Origin: Ancylobacter sp. Lp-2
GTDB lineage: Bacteria; Pseudomonadota; Alphaproteobacteria; Rhizobiales; Xanthobacteraceae
DNA length: 64,000 nt
NCBI RefSeq assembly: GCF_020523795.1
Contig: NZ_JAJALI010000001.1
Coordinates: 186,001 to 250,000 of the forward strand
Direction: 5' to 3'
Shown here: positions 28,976 through 37,670 of the stretch, piece after piece
Layout of the letters: the number at the start of each line of letters is the position of its first letter
Numbering within the stretch: position 1 is the stretch's first letter
The notes under the pieces: model-generated
What the model was told of the DNA's origin: nothing
Database searches by the model: none
What the model saw: the letters and a program-made list of their open reading frames with translations, nothing else
Translations under genes and position numbers: made by a program

Positions 28976-29460
28976 CGGGCACTCTCCTGGCGGCGGGCGC
29001 GGAGATGCAGCGGCTCGGCGACCAGCCGGTCCTCGATCGCCGTGAGCTGGGCGAGCAGCGGCCCGTCGAGGCCGGCGCAGAGCTCGGCGACGGCGGCGTC
29101 GATGCGCGGCCAGAGCTCCGCCTTCGCCACCTCGACGAGCTCGCGCCCGGCGGCGCTGAGCGCGACGATCTTCTGCCGCTGGTCGTCCGGGCCGGGCCCG
29201 GTCTCCACCAGCCCGCGCTCGACGAGCCGCGCCACCGTGCGGGTGACGCCGGGCTGCGAGACGCCGAGCGCCTGCGCGAGATCGCCGACGGTGAGCGGAC
29301 CCAGCCGGTCGAGCGCGAGGAGGAAGGGATGCTGGCCGGACAGCAGCAGGGGATCCAGCTCGTCGAGCAGGTACTGGGTGTCGGCCTGCAGCTGCTCGCC
29401 GAGCCGTTTCAGCCGGCTGCCGAGCGGCAGATGGCCAAGCGCCCGCAATATGTCGTCCAT
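28972..29460 (-). CDS. MarR family transcriptional regulator
   Basis: 162-residue winged-helix regulator: LGPLTVGDLAQALGVSQPGV and TRTVARLVERGLVE form the HTH, and PDDQRQKIVALSAAG is the wing. The ATG at 29460 has GGGAGG 6 nt upstream. A 24-bp palindrome sits 20 bp upstream, probably its own operator. Its only likely target visible here is itself and the coupled GNAT gene. Confidence 0.88.
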   Translation of the reverse strand: MDDILRALGHLPLGSRLKRLGEQLQADTQYLLDELDPLLLSGQHPFLLALDRLGPLTVGDLAQALGVSQPGVTRTVARLVERGLVETGPGPDDQRQKIVALSAAGRELVEVAKAELWPRIDAAVAELCAGLDGPLLAQLTAIEDRLVAEPLHLRARRQESAR

Positions 29461-29479
29461 GCGCGACCTCCCGATCAAC

Positions 29480-29503
29480 ATAACAGGTTATATAACTTGT
29501 TAT
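29480..29503. promoter_or_regulatory. Palindromic operator of the MarR-GNAT operon
   Basis: A 24-bp inverted repeat with one mismatched pair, half-site ATAACARGTTAT, in an AT-rich island just upstream of the MarR start. It has the size and symmetry of MarR operators and would cover the promoter, indicating autoregulation. Confidence 0.75.
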
Positions 29504-29546
29504 GTTATTGCCAGCAAGGCGACCGCCCGGGGGGACGCGAGGCCGG

Positions 29547-29564
29547 GCTGGAGCATGCTCCAGC
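29547..29564. repeat. Perfect 18-bp palindrome
   Basis: GCTGGAGCATGCTCCAGC is self-complementary throughout. It lies beside the longer hairpin at 29576-29623 in a 160-bp gap and could be part of a dispersed palindromic unit. Confidence 0.6.
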
Positions 29565-29575
29565 TTATTGAATCG

Positions 29576-29623
29576 AGAGCCCTTAATCGATCAGGTGATT
29601 CCACCCGATCGATTAAGGGCTCT
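29576..29623. terminator. Long perfect hairpin at the end of the yihY gene
   Basis: Perfect 17-bp arms (29576-29592 and 29607-29623) flank a 14-nt loop; the right arm overlaps the yihY stop codon. It could end yihY transcription, but it lacks a T-run and looks more like a REP-type repeat. Confidence 0.55.
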
Positions 29624-30563
29624 AGTAGGCTTCCTCGCGGGAGCGGCGGATGGCGGCGTTGAGCTCGCCGCCATACACGAAGATCGAGGCGGTGGTGTAG
29701 AGGAAGACCAGCGCGATCATCACCGAGGCGAGGCCGGCATAGGTGGTGACGTAATTGCCGGCGAAGGCAGCGAGGTAGCGCCCGAAGGCGGCGCCGGCGC
29801 CCAGCCACAGGCCGAGCGTGACTAGGATTCCCGGCGCCACGTCGGACAGCCGCCGACGCCCGGCCGGCAGCCACATATGCGCCACCACCAGCGCGACGAT
29901 CAGGATCACCGAGGTGGCGGCGTAGCGCAGGAAGGTGATGACCCCGCTGAACGGCTCCAGCGCCGGCAGGAAGCTCACCGCGCCCAGCCACAGCACCGGG
30001 CCGAGCACCACCAGGAAGGACAGAGCGAGCAGGCCGGCGGCGCCGACCAGCACATAGCCGATGGATTCCAGCCGCAGCCAATACCAGGAGCGCATCTCCT
30101 TCACCCCATAGGCGCGGTTGAGGCCGATGCGCAGGCTCTCGATGCCGTTGGAGGAGAAGTAGATGGCGAGCACAACGCCGACGGTGAGCGCGTCCGTGCG
30201 CACATGGGTGAGCACCGAGGAGATCTCCCGCCCGATCGGCGCGGCGACCTGCGCCGGCCACGCCTCCAGCATCAGTTGCACCGTCTCCTTGGCGAGATCC
30301 TGGAAATCGAAGAAGGCGGCCAGCGCGGTGACGAAGATGAGGAACGGGAACAGCGACATCAGCGCGGAGAGCGCGATGTGGCTGGCGATCGCCCAGCCAT
30401 CGTCCTCGACGAAGCGCCAGAACGCGTCCCAGGCGATATCGTAGGCACGCAGGATAATGCTCGTGTCTCCCGGGATGGCGGCGCGAGGCGGCGAGGGATG
30501 GCTGGTAACGAAATCGGACGTCGGGGCGCAAATGGCAAGCCTCGCGGCGCGGATTCCCGCCAC
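29622..30563 (-). CDS. YihY/BrkB (former RNase BN) family membrane protein
   Basis: About 313-residue inner-membrane protein with six transmembrane helices; the family is of unproven function, and the old 'ribonuclease BN' name is wrong. Typical blocks are ALMSLFPFLIFVTALAAFF, GIESLRIGLNRAYGV, GPVLWLGAVSF and YTTASIFVYGGELNAAI. The start is uncertain. The first recognised start upstream of the conserved core is GTG 30563, without a clear ribosome binding site; no ATG, GTG or TTG lies between it and the first membrane helix. Confidence 0.8.
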   Translation of the reverse strand: MAGIRAARLAICAPTSDFVTSHPSPPRAAIPGDTSIILRAYDIAWDAFWRFVEDDGWAIASHIALSALMSLFPFLIFVTALAAFFDFQDLAKETVQLMLEAWPAQVAAPIGREISSVLTHVRTDALTVGVVLAIYFSSNGIESLRIGLNRAYGVKEMRSWYWLRLESIGYVLVGAAGLLALSFLVVLGPVLWLGAVSFLPALEPFSGVITFLRYAATSVILIVALVVAHMWLPAGRRRLSDVAPGILVTLGLWLGAGAAFGRYLAAFAGNYVTTYAGLASVMIALVFLYTTASIFVYGGELNAAIRRSREEAY

Positions 30564-30696
30564 AGGGTTAAGCCGGGGCCGGCGAGGGCCCCTGTCCGCC
30601 GCCAGGCGCCGCACGGGTTTTTGGCGCAGCGGCAGTGGAATGTGATAGAAGGGCGCCCCGTTTCGTTCCGCCAACCGTCGATCACGAGTGAGTGCC

Positions 30697-31995
30697 ATGT
30701 CCGCCGGCCAGCTGCGCGCCGTCACCGAAGCCGAAACCGATGTCCGCGCGCTGATGCGCGAGTTGGGGACGCGCGCCCGCGCGAGCGCCCGCAAGCTCGC
30801 CCTCGCCCCGCCGCCGGTGAAGGAAGCGGCGCTGAAGGCGGCGGCGGCGGCGATCCGCGCCGATGCCGCGCTCATCCTCGCCGCCAATGAGGAGGACGTG
30901 GCGCGCGCCCGCGCCGCCGGCCTGTCGGAATCGATGATCGACCGGCTGACCCTGACCCCGGCGCGGCTGGAAGCGACCGCCGCCGGCGTCGCCGAAATCG
31001 CCGAGCTGCCCGACCCGGTCGGCAAGGTGACCGAGAGCTGGGAGCGGCCGAACGGGCTGCGTCTCGAGCGGGTGCGCACGCCGCTCGGCGTGGTCGGCGT
31101 CATCTATGAGAGCCGGCCCAACGTCACCGCCGATGCCGGCAGCCTGTGCCTGAAGGCCGGCAACGCGGTGATCCTGCGCGGCGGCTCCGACAGCTTCCAG
31201 TCCAGCCGCGCCATCCACGCGGCGATGGTGAAGGGCCTCGTCTCGGCGGGGCTTCCCGCCGACGCCATCCAGCTAGTGCCGACGCGCGACCGCGCGGCAG
31301 TCGGCGCGATGCTCGCCGGGCTCGACGGCACTATCGACGTCATCGTGCCGCGCGGCGGCAAGAGCCTGGTCGCCCGCGTGCAGGACGAGGCGCGGGTGCC
31401 GGTGTTCGCGCATCTCGAAGGCATCGTGCACATCTTCGTCGACAGGGCCGCCGATCTCGACAAGGCGCTGACCATCGTGAAGAACGCCAAGCTGCGGCGC
31501 ACCAGCGTGTGCGGCGCCGCCGAGACGCTGCTGGTCGACCGCGCCGTCGCCGGCGAGATGCTGGCGCCGCTGGTCTCGATGCTGATCGACGCCGGCTGCG
31601 AAGTGCGCGGCGACGAAGCTGCTCAGAAGGCAGATGCCCGGGTGAAGCCGGCCAGCGAGGCGGACTGGGACACCGAATATCTCGACGCGGTGATCTCGGC
31701 CAAGGTGGTTGATGGCCTCGACGCCGCCATCGACCATATCGAGACGCACGGCTCGCACCACACCGACGCCATCCTCACCGAGGACGCGGCGGCGGCGGAG
31801 CGCTTCCTCGCCGAGGTCGATTCCGCCATCGTGGTGCACAATGCCTCGACCCAGTTCGCCGATGGCGGCGAGTTCGGCTTCGGCGGCGAGATCGGCATCG
31901 CCACCGGGCGGATGCACGCGCGCGGGCCTGTGGGCGCCGAGCAGCTAACCTCGTTCAAATACCGGGTGCGCGGCACCGGCCAGATCCGGCCGTGA
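30697..31995 (+). CDS. proA: Glutamate-5-semialdehyde dehydrogenase (gamma-glutamyl phosphate reductase)
   Basis: 432-residue cytosolic NADPH-dependent enzyme, second step of proline synthesis from glutamate. Aldehyde-dehydrogenase-fold blocks include [20 protein letters not shown] (split across about 130-150), [14 protein letters not shown], the catalytic Cys in [13 protein letters not shown] and [22 protein letters not shown]. Start ATG at 30697; a GTG nine bases earlier is possible. It leads proA-nadD-rsfS-rlmH, a conserved order. Confidence 0.95.
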   Translation: MSAGQLRAVTEAETDVRALMRELGTRARASARKLALAPPPVKEAALKAAAAAIRADAALILAANEEDVARARAAGLSESMIDRLTLTPARLEATAAGVAEIAELPDPVGKVTESWERPNGLRLERVRTPLGVVGVIYESRPNVTADAGSLCLKAGNAVILRGGSDSFQSSRAIHAAMVKGLVSAGLPADAIQLVPTRDRAAVGAMLAGLDGTIDVIVPRGGKSLVARVQDEARVPVFAHLEGIVHIFVDRAADLDKALTIVKNAKLRRTSVCGAAETLLVDRAVAGEMLAPLVSMLIDAGCEVRGDEAAQKADARVKPASEADWDTEYLDAVISAKVVDGLDAAIDHIETHGSHHTDAILTEDAAAAERFLAEVDSAIVVHNASTQFADGGEFGFGGEIGIATGRMHARGPVGAEQLTSFKYRVRGTGQIRP

Positions 31996-32004
31996 GCCGG
32001 GATG

Positions 32005-32125
32005 GCCGGACGGCTCCCTCGTCCCGGCGGAGAGAGGGGCGGGGGCCCGATGCAGGATGACCGGCGAGCCATCCCCCTCACCCGACGCGTCCCGCGCCGA
32101 CTTCTCTACCTCGGGGAGAGGTAAA
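32005..32125. repeat. Degenerate GC-rich hairpin repeat between proA and nadD
   Basis: Two elements of the CCCTCxxCC...GGAGAGG kind occur (32015-32038 and roughly 32070-32121). They resemble the intergenic palindromes at 10506 and 15952 and probably belong to a dispersed non-coding repeat. They argue against translating nadD from upstream of 32120. Confidence 0.4.
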
Positions 32126-32167
32126 GCGAATGCCGCCGACACGCGCATCCCGCCCTCGGTGCCGGGC

Positions 32168-32743
32168 ATGCGGATCGGCCTCTATGGCGGCTCGTTCAAC
32201 CCGCCGCACGCCGCGCACCGCGCCGCCAGCCTGCTGGCGTTGAAGAAGCTGCGGCTCGACCGGGTGTGGTGGCTGGTGACGCCCGGCAACCCGCTGAAGG
32301 ACAATGGCCACCTGCCGCCGCTCGCCGAGCGGCTGGCGCTGGCGCGGCAGGTCGCCGACCATCCGGCGCTGGTGCCGACCGGGCTGGAGGCCGGGCTCGG
32401 CACCCGCTACAGCCGCGACACCGTGGCCGAGCTGATCCGCCGCCGCCCGGGGGTGCGCTTCGTCTGGCTGATGGGGGCCGACAACCTTGCCAGTTTCCAC
32501 CGCTGGCAGCGCTGGCGCGACATCGCCGACCTCCTGCCGATCGCGGTGATCGACCGCGCCGGGCTCAGCCTCAACGCCACCGCCGCCCCGGCGGCACAGG
32601 CGCTGGCGCGCTGGCGGCTCGACGAGCGGCTGGCACCGCGCCTGGCCGACGCGCCGGCGCCGGCCTGGATGTTCCTGCACGGGCTGAAATCGTCGCTTTC
32701 CTCCACCGCGCTGCGCTCGCGGGCGGCCCGCGACGAGGTCTGA
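32168..32743 (+). CDS. nadD: Nicotinate-nucleotide adenylyltransferase
   Basis: 191-residue enzyme that adenylates nicotinate mononucleotide to deamido-NAD. The nucleotidyltransferase motif [11 protein letters not shown] is at residues 7-17; later are [13 protein letters not shown] and the C-terminal SSTALRSR (the ISSTxIR motif). I start it at ATG 32168; the frame is open to an ATG at 32057, but that stretch contains an intergenic repeat. GTG 32159 is another option. It sits in proA-nadD-rsfS-rlmH. Confidence 0.9.
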   Translation: MRIGLYGGSFNPPHAAHRAASLLALKKLRLDRVWWLVTPGNPLKDNGHLPPLAERLALARQVADHPALVPTGLEAGLGTRYSRDTVAELIRRRPGVRFVWLMGADNLASFHRWQRWRDIADLLPIAVIDRAGLSLNATAAPAAQALARWRLDERLAPRLADAPAPAWMFLHGLKSSLSSTALRSRAARDEV

Positions 32744-32930
32744 CGCCGTGCCGCCGGCGGCGGTGCCGGAGACCCAGAGTTGCATTGCCTGCGACCCCGC
32801 AGGAAACCCGAAGTTGCGCCGCGTGCGGTGCAATATGGCGAAAACGCCGACAAAGCTTGAAAAGCAGGGGCATTCCACGATATCTTAAGCAAGCATTGAC
32901 GGTGGGGAAAACCTCCACCTCATATGCCTT

Positions 32931-33371
32931 ATGAGAGGATTCGGACCCCTGTCCAGCATGGCGCTTTCCGCAGCCGCCCCCACTAGCCCGGCCGCTGCCC
33001 CGGTCTCCGAAGCGCGTTATGACGCCGACGAGATCCTGGCCCTCGTTCTCGCCCGTCTCGACGACGACAAGGCGGAGGACGTCACATCCATCGACCTGCG
33101 CGGCAAGACCACCATCGCCGACCACATGGTGGTGGCGTCTGGCCGTTCGCAGCGTCACGTCGGCGCGCTCGCCGATCACCTCGTCGAGGCGCTCAAGGAA
33201 TTCGGCGTGAAGGGCGTCCGCGTCGAAGGCCAGCCGGCCTGCGACTGGGTCCTGATCGATGCGAGCGACGTGATCGTCCACCTCTTCCAGCCGGAAGTGC
33301 GGGCCTTCTACAACATTGAGAAGATGTGGTCGGGCGGACGCCCGGACACAGCCAAGCCGCCGCACGGCTGA
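32931..33371 (+). CDS. rsfS: Ribosomal silencing factor RsfS
   Basis: 146-residue protein that binds ribosomal protein L14 and blocks subunit joining in starvation. The family core is [58 protein letters not shown] and [13 protein letters not shown]. The start is either ATG 32931 or ATG 32958; neither has a strong ribosome binding site. The conserved part begins about 30 residues in, so this does not affect the call. Confidence 0.93.
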   Translation: MRGFGPLSSMALSAAAPTSPAAAPVSEARYDADEILALVLARLDDDKAEDVTSIDLRGKTTIADHMVVASGRSQRHVGALADHLVEALKEFGVKGVRVEGQPACDWVLIDASDVIVHLFQPEVRAFYNIEKMWSGGRPDTAKPPHG

Positions 33372-33390
33372 CACTACGAGGCTTGGGCGG

Positions 33391-33873
33391 GTGCGCCTTC
33401 TGATCGTCGCGGTGGGCCGGCTCAAGGCCGGGCCCGAGCGGGAACTCTGCGCCCGCTACATCGACCGGACCGCCAAGGGCGCCCGTGCGCTCGGGCTTTC
33501 CGGCCCCGACATCGTCGAGATCGGCGAGAGTTCGGCGCGCCGGCCGGACGACCGCATGGCGGAGGAAGGCACCGCCATCCTCGCCGCCCTGCCCGAGGGC
33601 GCCGGGGTGTTTGCCCTCGACCCGCGCGGCACGCAGATCTCCTCCGAGGAAATCGCCGACGACATGGCGGCGCGGCGCGATCGCGGCACCCGCGCGCTGG
33701 CGCTGCTGATCGGCGGGGCGGACGGGCTGAGCCCGCCGGTGCGGGCCCGCGCCGAGAAGCTGATCGCCTTCGGCCGTGCCACCTTTCCGCATCAGCTGGT
33801 TCGTGTGATGCTGGCGGAACAGCTCTACCGGGCGACCACCATCCTCGCCGGCCACCCCTACCACAAGGGATGA
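33391..33873 (+). CDS. rlmH: 23S rRNA (pseudouridine1915-N3)-methyltransferase
   Basis: 160-residue SPOUT methyltransferase that methylates pseudouridine 1915 of 23S rRNA in assembled ribosomes. It has [31 protein letters not shown] (SAM-binding knot) and the C-terminal [20 protein letters not shown]...HPYHKG. I start it at GTG 33391 ([12 protein letters not shown]), 8 nt after GAGG, the usual RlmH N-terminus. It follows rsfS by 19 bp. Confidence 0.95.
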   Translation: MRLLIVAVGRLKAGPERELCARYIDRTAKGARALGLSGPDIVEIGESSARRPDDRMAEEGTAILAALPEGAGVFALDPRGTQISSEEIADDMAARRDRGTRALALLIGGADGLSPPVRARAEKLIAFGRATFPHQLVRVMLAEQLYRATTILAGHPYHKG

Positions 33874-33943
33874 TCGGGGATTACGGGGAAGCCGCCGCCA
33901 TCGGTTAAGCGCGCGTTAACCAGCTTGCCGCTCTGCTCACCCG

Positions 33944-35563
33944 ATGCCTCAACCCGCCAATGCCCGTCCCTCGCGCCTGCGCGCCCGCCGCTCCGTGGCA
34001 GGGCTGCTGGCGCTCGCCCTCGCCGCCGGAACGCTCGCCGAAGCGGTGCATGGCCGCGAAGGCGAGCAAGGGCAGCCGCGGCTCGCCGAACCGCAGGAAA
34101 CCCTCGACACGCCGGCGACGCCCGACGCGACGGAGGCACCGGGCACGGAAGCGCCGGCCGAGACAGGCCAGGCGCCGGCCCAGGATCCCACCCCGGCTGC
34201 AAGCCAGGCCACGGGAAACCAGGCCACGGGAAGCCAGCCCTCCGGGAGCCCGATCGCCGGGAGCCAAGATGGCGGAAGCCCGGCCACCGGAAATCAGGTC
34301 TCCGGCCCGACGGCCGGCCAGAACCCGCCCCGCCCGGCGCCGGCCGCCGACCCCGCCGCGCGGACCCAGGCGCAGAAGCAGCGCATGGAGCAGCTCGAGA
34401 CCAACATGAAGGGCAGCGCCGCCGAGCAGGCCCGACTCGCTGGCGAGATCGAGACGCTGAAAGGCGACCGCGCCAAGCTCAACGCCGCGCTGATCGACAC
34501 CGCCACTCGGGTGCGCGAGGTTGAGGACAAGCTCGACGCCAGCGAGCAGCGGCTGATCGCGCTCCAGCGCGAGGAGGCGGACATCCGCGAATCGCTCGAT
34601 TCGCGCCGGGACGAGATGGCCGAGGTGCTGGGCGGCCTCGCCCGACTCGGCAACCATCCGCCGCCGGCGCTGCTGGTGCGCCCGGACGACGCGCTGCAAT
34701 CGGTGCGCTCGGCGATGCTGCTCGGCGCGGTGCTGCCGGAGCTGAAAGCCGAGACCGAATTGCTGTCCAGCGAGCTCGCCGCACAGGAGCGGGTACGCAA
34801 GGACGTGGCCGCCGAGCGCGACGCTCTCGCAGAATTGAAAGCGACGCTGGGAGAGCAGCGTCGCCGCACCGCCGCCCTGATCGCCGAGCGCCAGGGCTCG
34901 CTCGACCAGGGCGAGACGGCGCTGGTCGCCGAGCGCGAGCGCGCTGCCGCCTTCGCCGCCGAAGCCAGCAATGTGCGCGATCTCTTGAAGCGCATGGAGA
35001 CCGAGATCGCCGCCGCCCGCAAGGCGGCCGATGCCGCCAAGGCTCTGACAAACAAGCCGAATCAATCGGCGAGCGAGCGGCTGGCGGCACTCCGGAACCC
35101 CGGCCGCATGACGCCGGGCGTCGCCTTCGCCGAGGCGCGCGGCCTGCTGCCGCTGCCGGTAAGCGGCGGCATATTGAAGAATTTCGGCGCCGAAGATGGC
35201 TATGGCGGTGCCGAGAAAGGCATGTCCTTCGGCACCCGCAGCCAGGCCCAGGTGGCGGCCCCGAGCGACGGCTGGGTGGTCTATGCCGGGCCGTTCCGCT
35301 CCTATGGACAACTATTGATCATCAACGCCGGCGGCGGATACCATATCCTAATGGCCGGGATGGATAAGATAACGGTCGAGTTGGGACAGTTCGTATTGTC
35401 CGGAGAACCGGTCGGGGTGATGGGCGACGGCCCTCAACTGGTTTCTTCGGTCGGCCTTGGAACCGCCCAACCCATTCTCTATGTCGAATTCCGCAAGGAC
35501 GGAATTTCGATTGACCCAACCCCCTGGTGGGTGACGAGCGAGAGCGAGAAGGCACGCGGATGA
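33944..35563 (+). CDS. EnvC-like murein hydrolase activator (degenerate LytM domain)
   Basis: 539-residue exported protein. A signal segment (about 17-35) is followed by a Gln/Ala/Pro/Gly-rich low-complexity stretch (about 40-140), a long coiled coil (about 140-385) and a C-terminal LytM domain (about 430-530). The M23 zinc ligands are missing: the HxGxD position reads KGMSFG and the HxH position reads YVEFR, so it should be a non-catalytic activator like EnvC. FtsEX (ftsE at 6840) normally controls such proteins. Its stop overlaps the ctpA start (ATGA). Confidence 0.88.
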   Translation: MPQPANARPSRLRARRSVAGLLALALAAGTLAEAVHGREGEQGQPRLAEPQETLDTPATPDATEAPGTEAPAETGQAPAQDPTPAASQATGNQATGSQPSGSPIAGSQDGGSPATGNQVSGPTAGQNPPRPAPAADPAARTQAQKQRMEQLETNMKGSAAEQARLAGEIETLKGDRAKLNAALIDTATRVREVEDKLDASEQRLIALQREEADIRESLDSRRDEMAEVLGGLARLGNHPPPALLVRPDDALQSVRSAMLLGAVLPELKAETELLSSELAAQERVRKDVAAERDALAELKATLGEQRRRTAALIAERQGSLDQGETALVAERERAAAFAAEASNVRDLLKRMETEIAAARKAADAAKALTNKPNQSASERLAALRNPGRMTPGVAFAEARGLLPLPVSGGILKNFGAEDGYGGAEKGMSFGTRSQAQVAAPSDGWVVYAGPFRSYGQLLIINAGGGYHILMAGMDKITVELGQFVLSGEPVGVMGDGPQLVSSVGLGTAQPILYVEFRKDGISIDPTPWWVTSESEKARG

Positions 35564-36909
35564 TGCGTAGGACGTCTGTATTTCTGATGGGCGCGGCGAT
35601 CGGCGCCATCGTCGCTGTTGGCGTTTCGCAGCCGCGCCTGCTGCTCGAGCCGGCCACGGCGATGGCGGCGGCCTCGGACACCTACCGCCAGCTCAACCTG
35701 TTCGGTGACGTGTTCGAGCGCGTGCGCGCCGACTATGTCGAGAAGCCGGACGACGCCAAGCTGGTCGAGGCGGCGATCAACGGCATGCTCGCCTCGCTCG
35801 ACCCGCACTCCACCTACATGGACGCCAAGGACTTCCGCGACATGCAGGTGCAGACCCGCGGCCAGTTCGGCGGGCTCGGCATCGAGGTGACGATGGAGGA
35901 CGGCCTGGTGAAGGTCGTCGCCCCGATCGACGACACCCCGGCCGCCAAGGCGGGCGTCCAGGCTGGCGACCTGATCGCCAAGCTGGACGACGAGGACGTC
36001 AAGGGCATGACGCTCAGCCAGGCGGTCGAGAAGATGCGCGGCGCCGTCGCCACCCCGATCAAGCTGACGGTGATCCGCAAGGGCCAGGACAAGCCGCTCG
36101 AGCTGACCCTGGTGCGCGACATCATCAACATCAAGTCGGTGCGCGCCCGCGTCGAGAGCGACGACATCGCCTATATCCGCATCACCTCCTTCAGCGAGAA
36201 CACCGCCGAGGGGCTGAAGAAGGCGATGGACGACCTCGCCAAGCAGATCGGCGAGGACAAGCTCAAGGGCTACGTCATCGACCTGCGCAACAATCCGGGC
36301 GGCCTGCTCGACCAGGCGATCGAGGTGTCCGACACCTTCCTCGACCGCGGCGAGATCGTCTCCACCCGCGGCCGCAACCCCGACGAGATCGAGCGCCGCA
36401 ACGCGCGGCCGGGCGACCTCGCCAAGGGCAAGCCGGTGATCGTCCTGGTGAACGGCGGCTCGGCCTCGGCCTCGGAAATCGTCGCCGGCGCGCTGCAGGA
36501 CCACAAGCGCGCCACCATCCTCGGCTCGTTGTCCTTCGGCAAGGGCTCGGTGCAGACGGTGATCCCGGTCTCCGGCAACGCGGCGATCAAGCTGACCACG
36601 GCGCGCTACTACACGCCGTCGGGTCGCTCGATCCAGGCCAAGGGCATCTCGCCGGACATCGAGCTGGTGCAGGACGTGCCGCAGGAAGTGAAGGAGAAGG
36701 CCGAGGCGGCCGGGGTGGAGACCACCCGCGGCGAGGCCTCGCTGAAGGGCCACCTGAAGAACGGCGAGGACGAGAAGACCGGCTCGCCGGCCTATGTGCC
36801 GCCGGATCCGAAGGACGACACCCAGCTGAAGCTGGCGATCGACCTGATAAAGGGCGTGCAGAAGAACGCCGCCTACCCGGCCGATCCCAAGGCTGCCGTG
36901 CCGAACTGA
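35560..36909 (+). CDS. ctpA: Carboxyl-terminal processing protease, S41 family
   Basis: 449-residue periplasmic serine protease. An N-terminal signal/anchor (about 5-33) precedes a PDZ domain (about 90-175, QFGGLGIEV, AGVQAGDLI) and the S41 catalytic domain. Ser is in GSASASEIV (near residue 303), Lys in SLSFGKGSVQT, and there is DLRNNPGGLL. It degrades or trims envelope proteins, in several bacteria together with a cell-wall hydrolase pathway. ATG 35560 overlaps the EnvC-like stop; a second ATG is adjacent. A strong terminator follows. Confidence 0.94.
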   Translation: MMRRTSVFLMGAAIGAIVAVGVSQPRLLLEPATAMAAASDTYRQLNLFGDVFERVRADYVEKPDDAKLVEAAINGMLASLDPHSTYMDAKDFRDMQVQTRGQFGGLGIEVTMEDGLVKVVAPIDDTPAAKAGVQAGDLIAKLDDEDVKGMTLSQAVEKMRGAVATPIKLTVIRKGQDKPLELTLVRDIINIKSVRARVESDDIAYIRITSFSENTAEGLKKAMDDLAKQIGEDKLKGYVIDLRNNPGGLLDQAIEVSDTFLDRGEIVSTRGRNPDEIERRNARPGDLAKGKPVIVLVNGGSASASEIVAGALQDHKRATILGSLSFGKGSVQTVIPVSGNAAIKLTTARYYTPSGRSIQAKGISPDIELVQDVPQEVKEKAEAAGVETTRGEASLKGHLKNGEDEKTGSPAYVPPDPKDDTQLKLAIDLIKGVQKNAAYPADPKAAVPN

Positions 36910-36950
36910 TCCGGCCCGGCCGGATCCAACGGCCTGTCCCGAGACGACCC

Positions 36951-36981
36951 GAACCCCGCCGCGAGGCGGGGTTCTTCTTTT
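36951..36981 (+). terminator. Rho-independent terminator after ctpA
   Basis: A 10-bp stem GAACCCCGCC/GGCGGGGTTC with loop GCGA is followed by TTCTTTT. It ends the rlmH/envC/ctpA transcript. Confidence 0.92.
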
Positions 36982-37262
36982 GCCGACGTGCCGGCACGGA
37001 CCGGCCGCAGGGGTTCGGGGACGCGGCCGGCAATGCGTCGCCGGGCAGCGATGCCGGCCGAGGATGCCCGCGCTGGCCGCCGCCACGTTCTCCCGGATAC
37101 CCGCCCCGCCGCCGACCACGGAGCGCCGGGCGCCGGGCTTCCCCCGCCATCGGCGCGACATCTGCGCAACAACCGGGAAACATCGCCATATTCGACGTAT
37201 TTTCCGCTTCGGCAGCCCCGACTTGCCCCGATGCTGCCTTGGTCCGGTTCGACAAGCGTCGC
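36982..37262. other. Intergenic, no gene recognised
   Basis: 281 bp between the ctpA terminator and the small membrane-protein gene. Reading frames here are high-GC noise. AT-richer sequence at 37185-37210 may hold the promoter of the next gene. Confidence 0.5.
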
Positions 37263-37670
37263 ATGACATTGCTTCGCCAGCCGCCGGTGGCCTCGCCGGC
37301 CTTCCCCCCGAAGATTCTGGCCGAGGCCGAGGAACCGCTCGGCCGCGATGTCGGCCGCGACAGCGACCTCAATCGCGTGGCGGTGGCGATCTTCGGACTG
37401 GCGGGGCTGGCCATCATCGCCGTCGCCGCCGCCTGGCTGATGCTGCGGGGCGAGACACCGGTGGCGGTGCGCTCCAACGAGCCGCTGTTCGGCGACAGCT
37501 TCGAGCCCGGAAACGCCCCGATGGCCGCCGACGCGCCGATACTTCGCCAGGGCTCGCCGACCGACGATGGCCCTACCCCCGGCGCCTTCACCCTGATGGA
37601 TGCCGCGACGGGCCTGCGCGAAGTGGTGGAAGTATTGCCGCCGGGCCGGGACGCGACGATAGCCCGCTAA
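37263..37670 (+). CDS. Single-pass membrane protein, probable truncated divergent polysaccharide deacetylase (DUF610)
   Basis: 135 residues: a short cytosolic start containing EEPLGRDVGRDSDLNR, one transmembrane segment (about 42-63, VAVAIFGLAGLAIIAVAAAW), a Pro/Ala-rich periplasmic stretch and GAFTLMDAATGLREVVEV. In relatives the gene between ctpA and rppH encodes a divergent polysaccharide deacetylase whose N-terminus has the same layout: PLG motif, one membrane helix, linker, then a short 'IDGxSGxRxEV' segment before the catalytic domain. Here the protein stops there and the NodB-like domain is missing. The stop codon lies in a degenerate copy of the 17-bp repeat array. The remnant assignment is an inference from memory of the family. 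Confidence 0.55.
   Translation: MTLLRQPPVASPAFPPKILAEAEEPLGRDVGRDSDLNRVAVAIFGLAGLAIIAVAAAWLMLRGETPVAVRSNEPLFGDSFEPGNAPMAADAPILRQGSPTDDGPTPGAFTLMDAATGLREVVEVLPPGRDATIAR

Noticed and set aside
29622-30563. Ribonuclease BN function for the YihY protein
   Set aside because: The old name rests on a mis-assignment; the protein has only membrane helices and no nuclease motif.
32057-32167. Longer NadD starting at 32057
   Set aside because: The added stretch contains an intergenic palindromic repeat; kept only as an alternative start.
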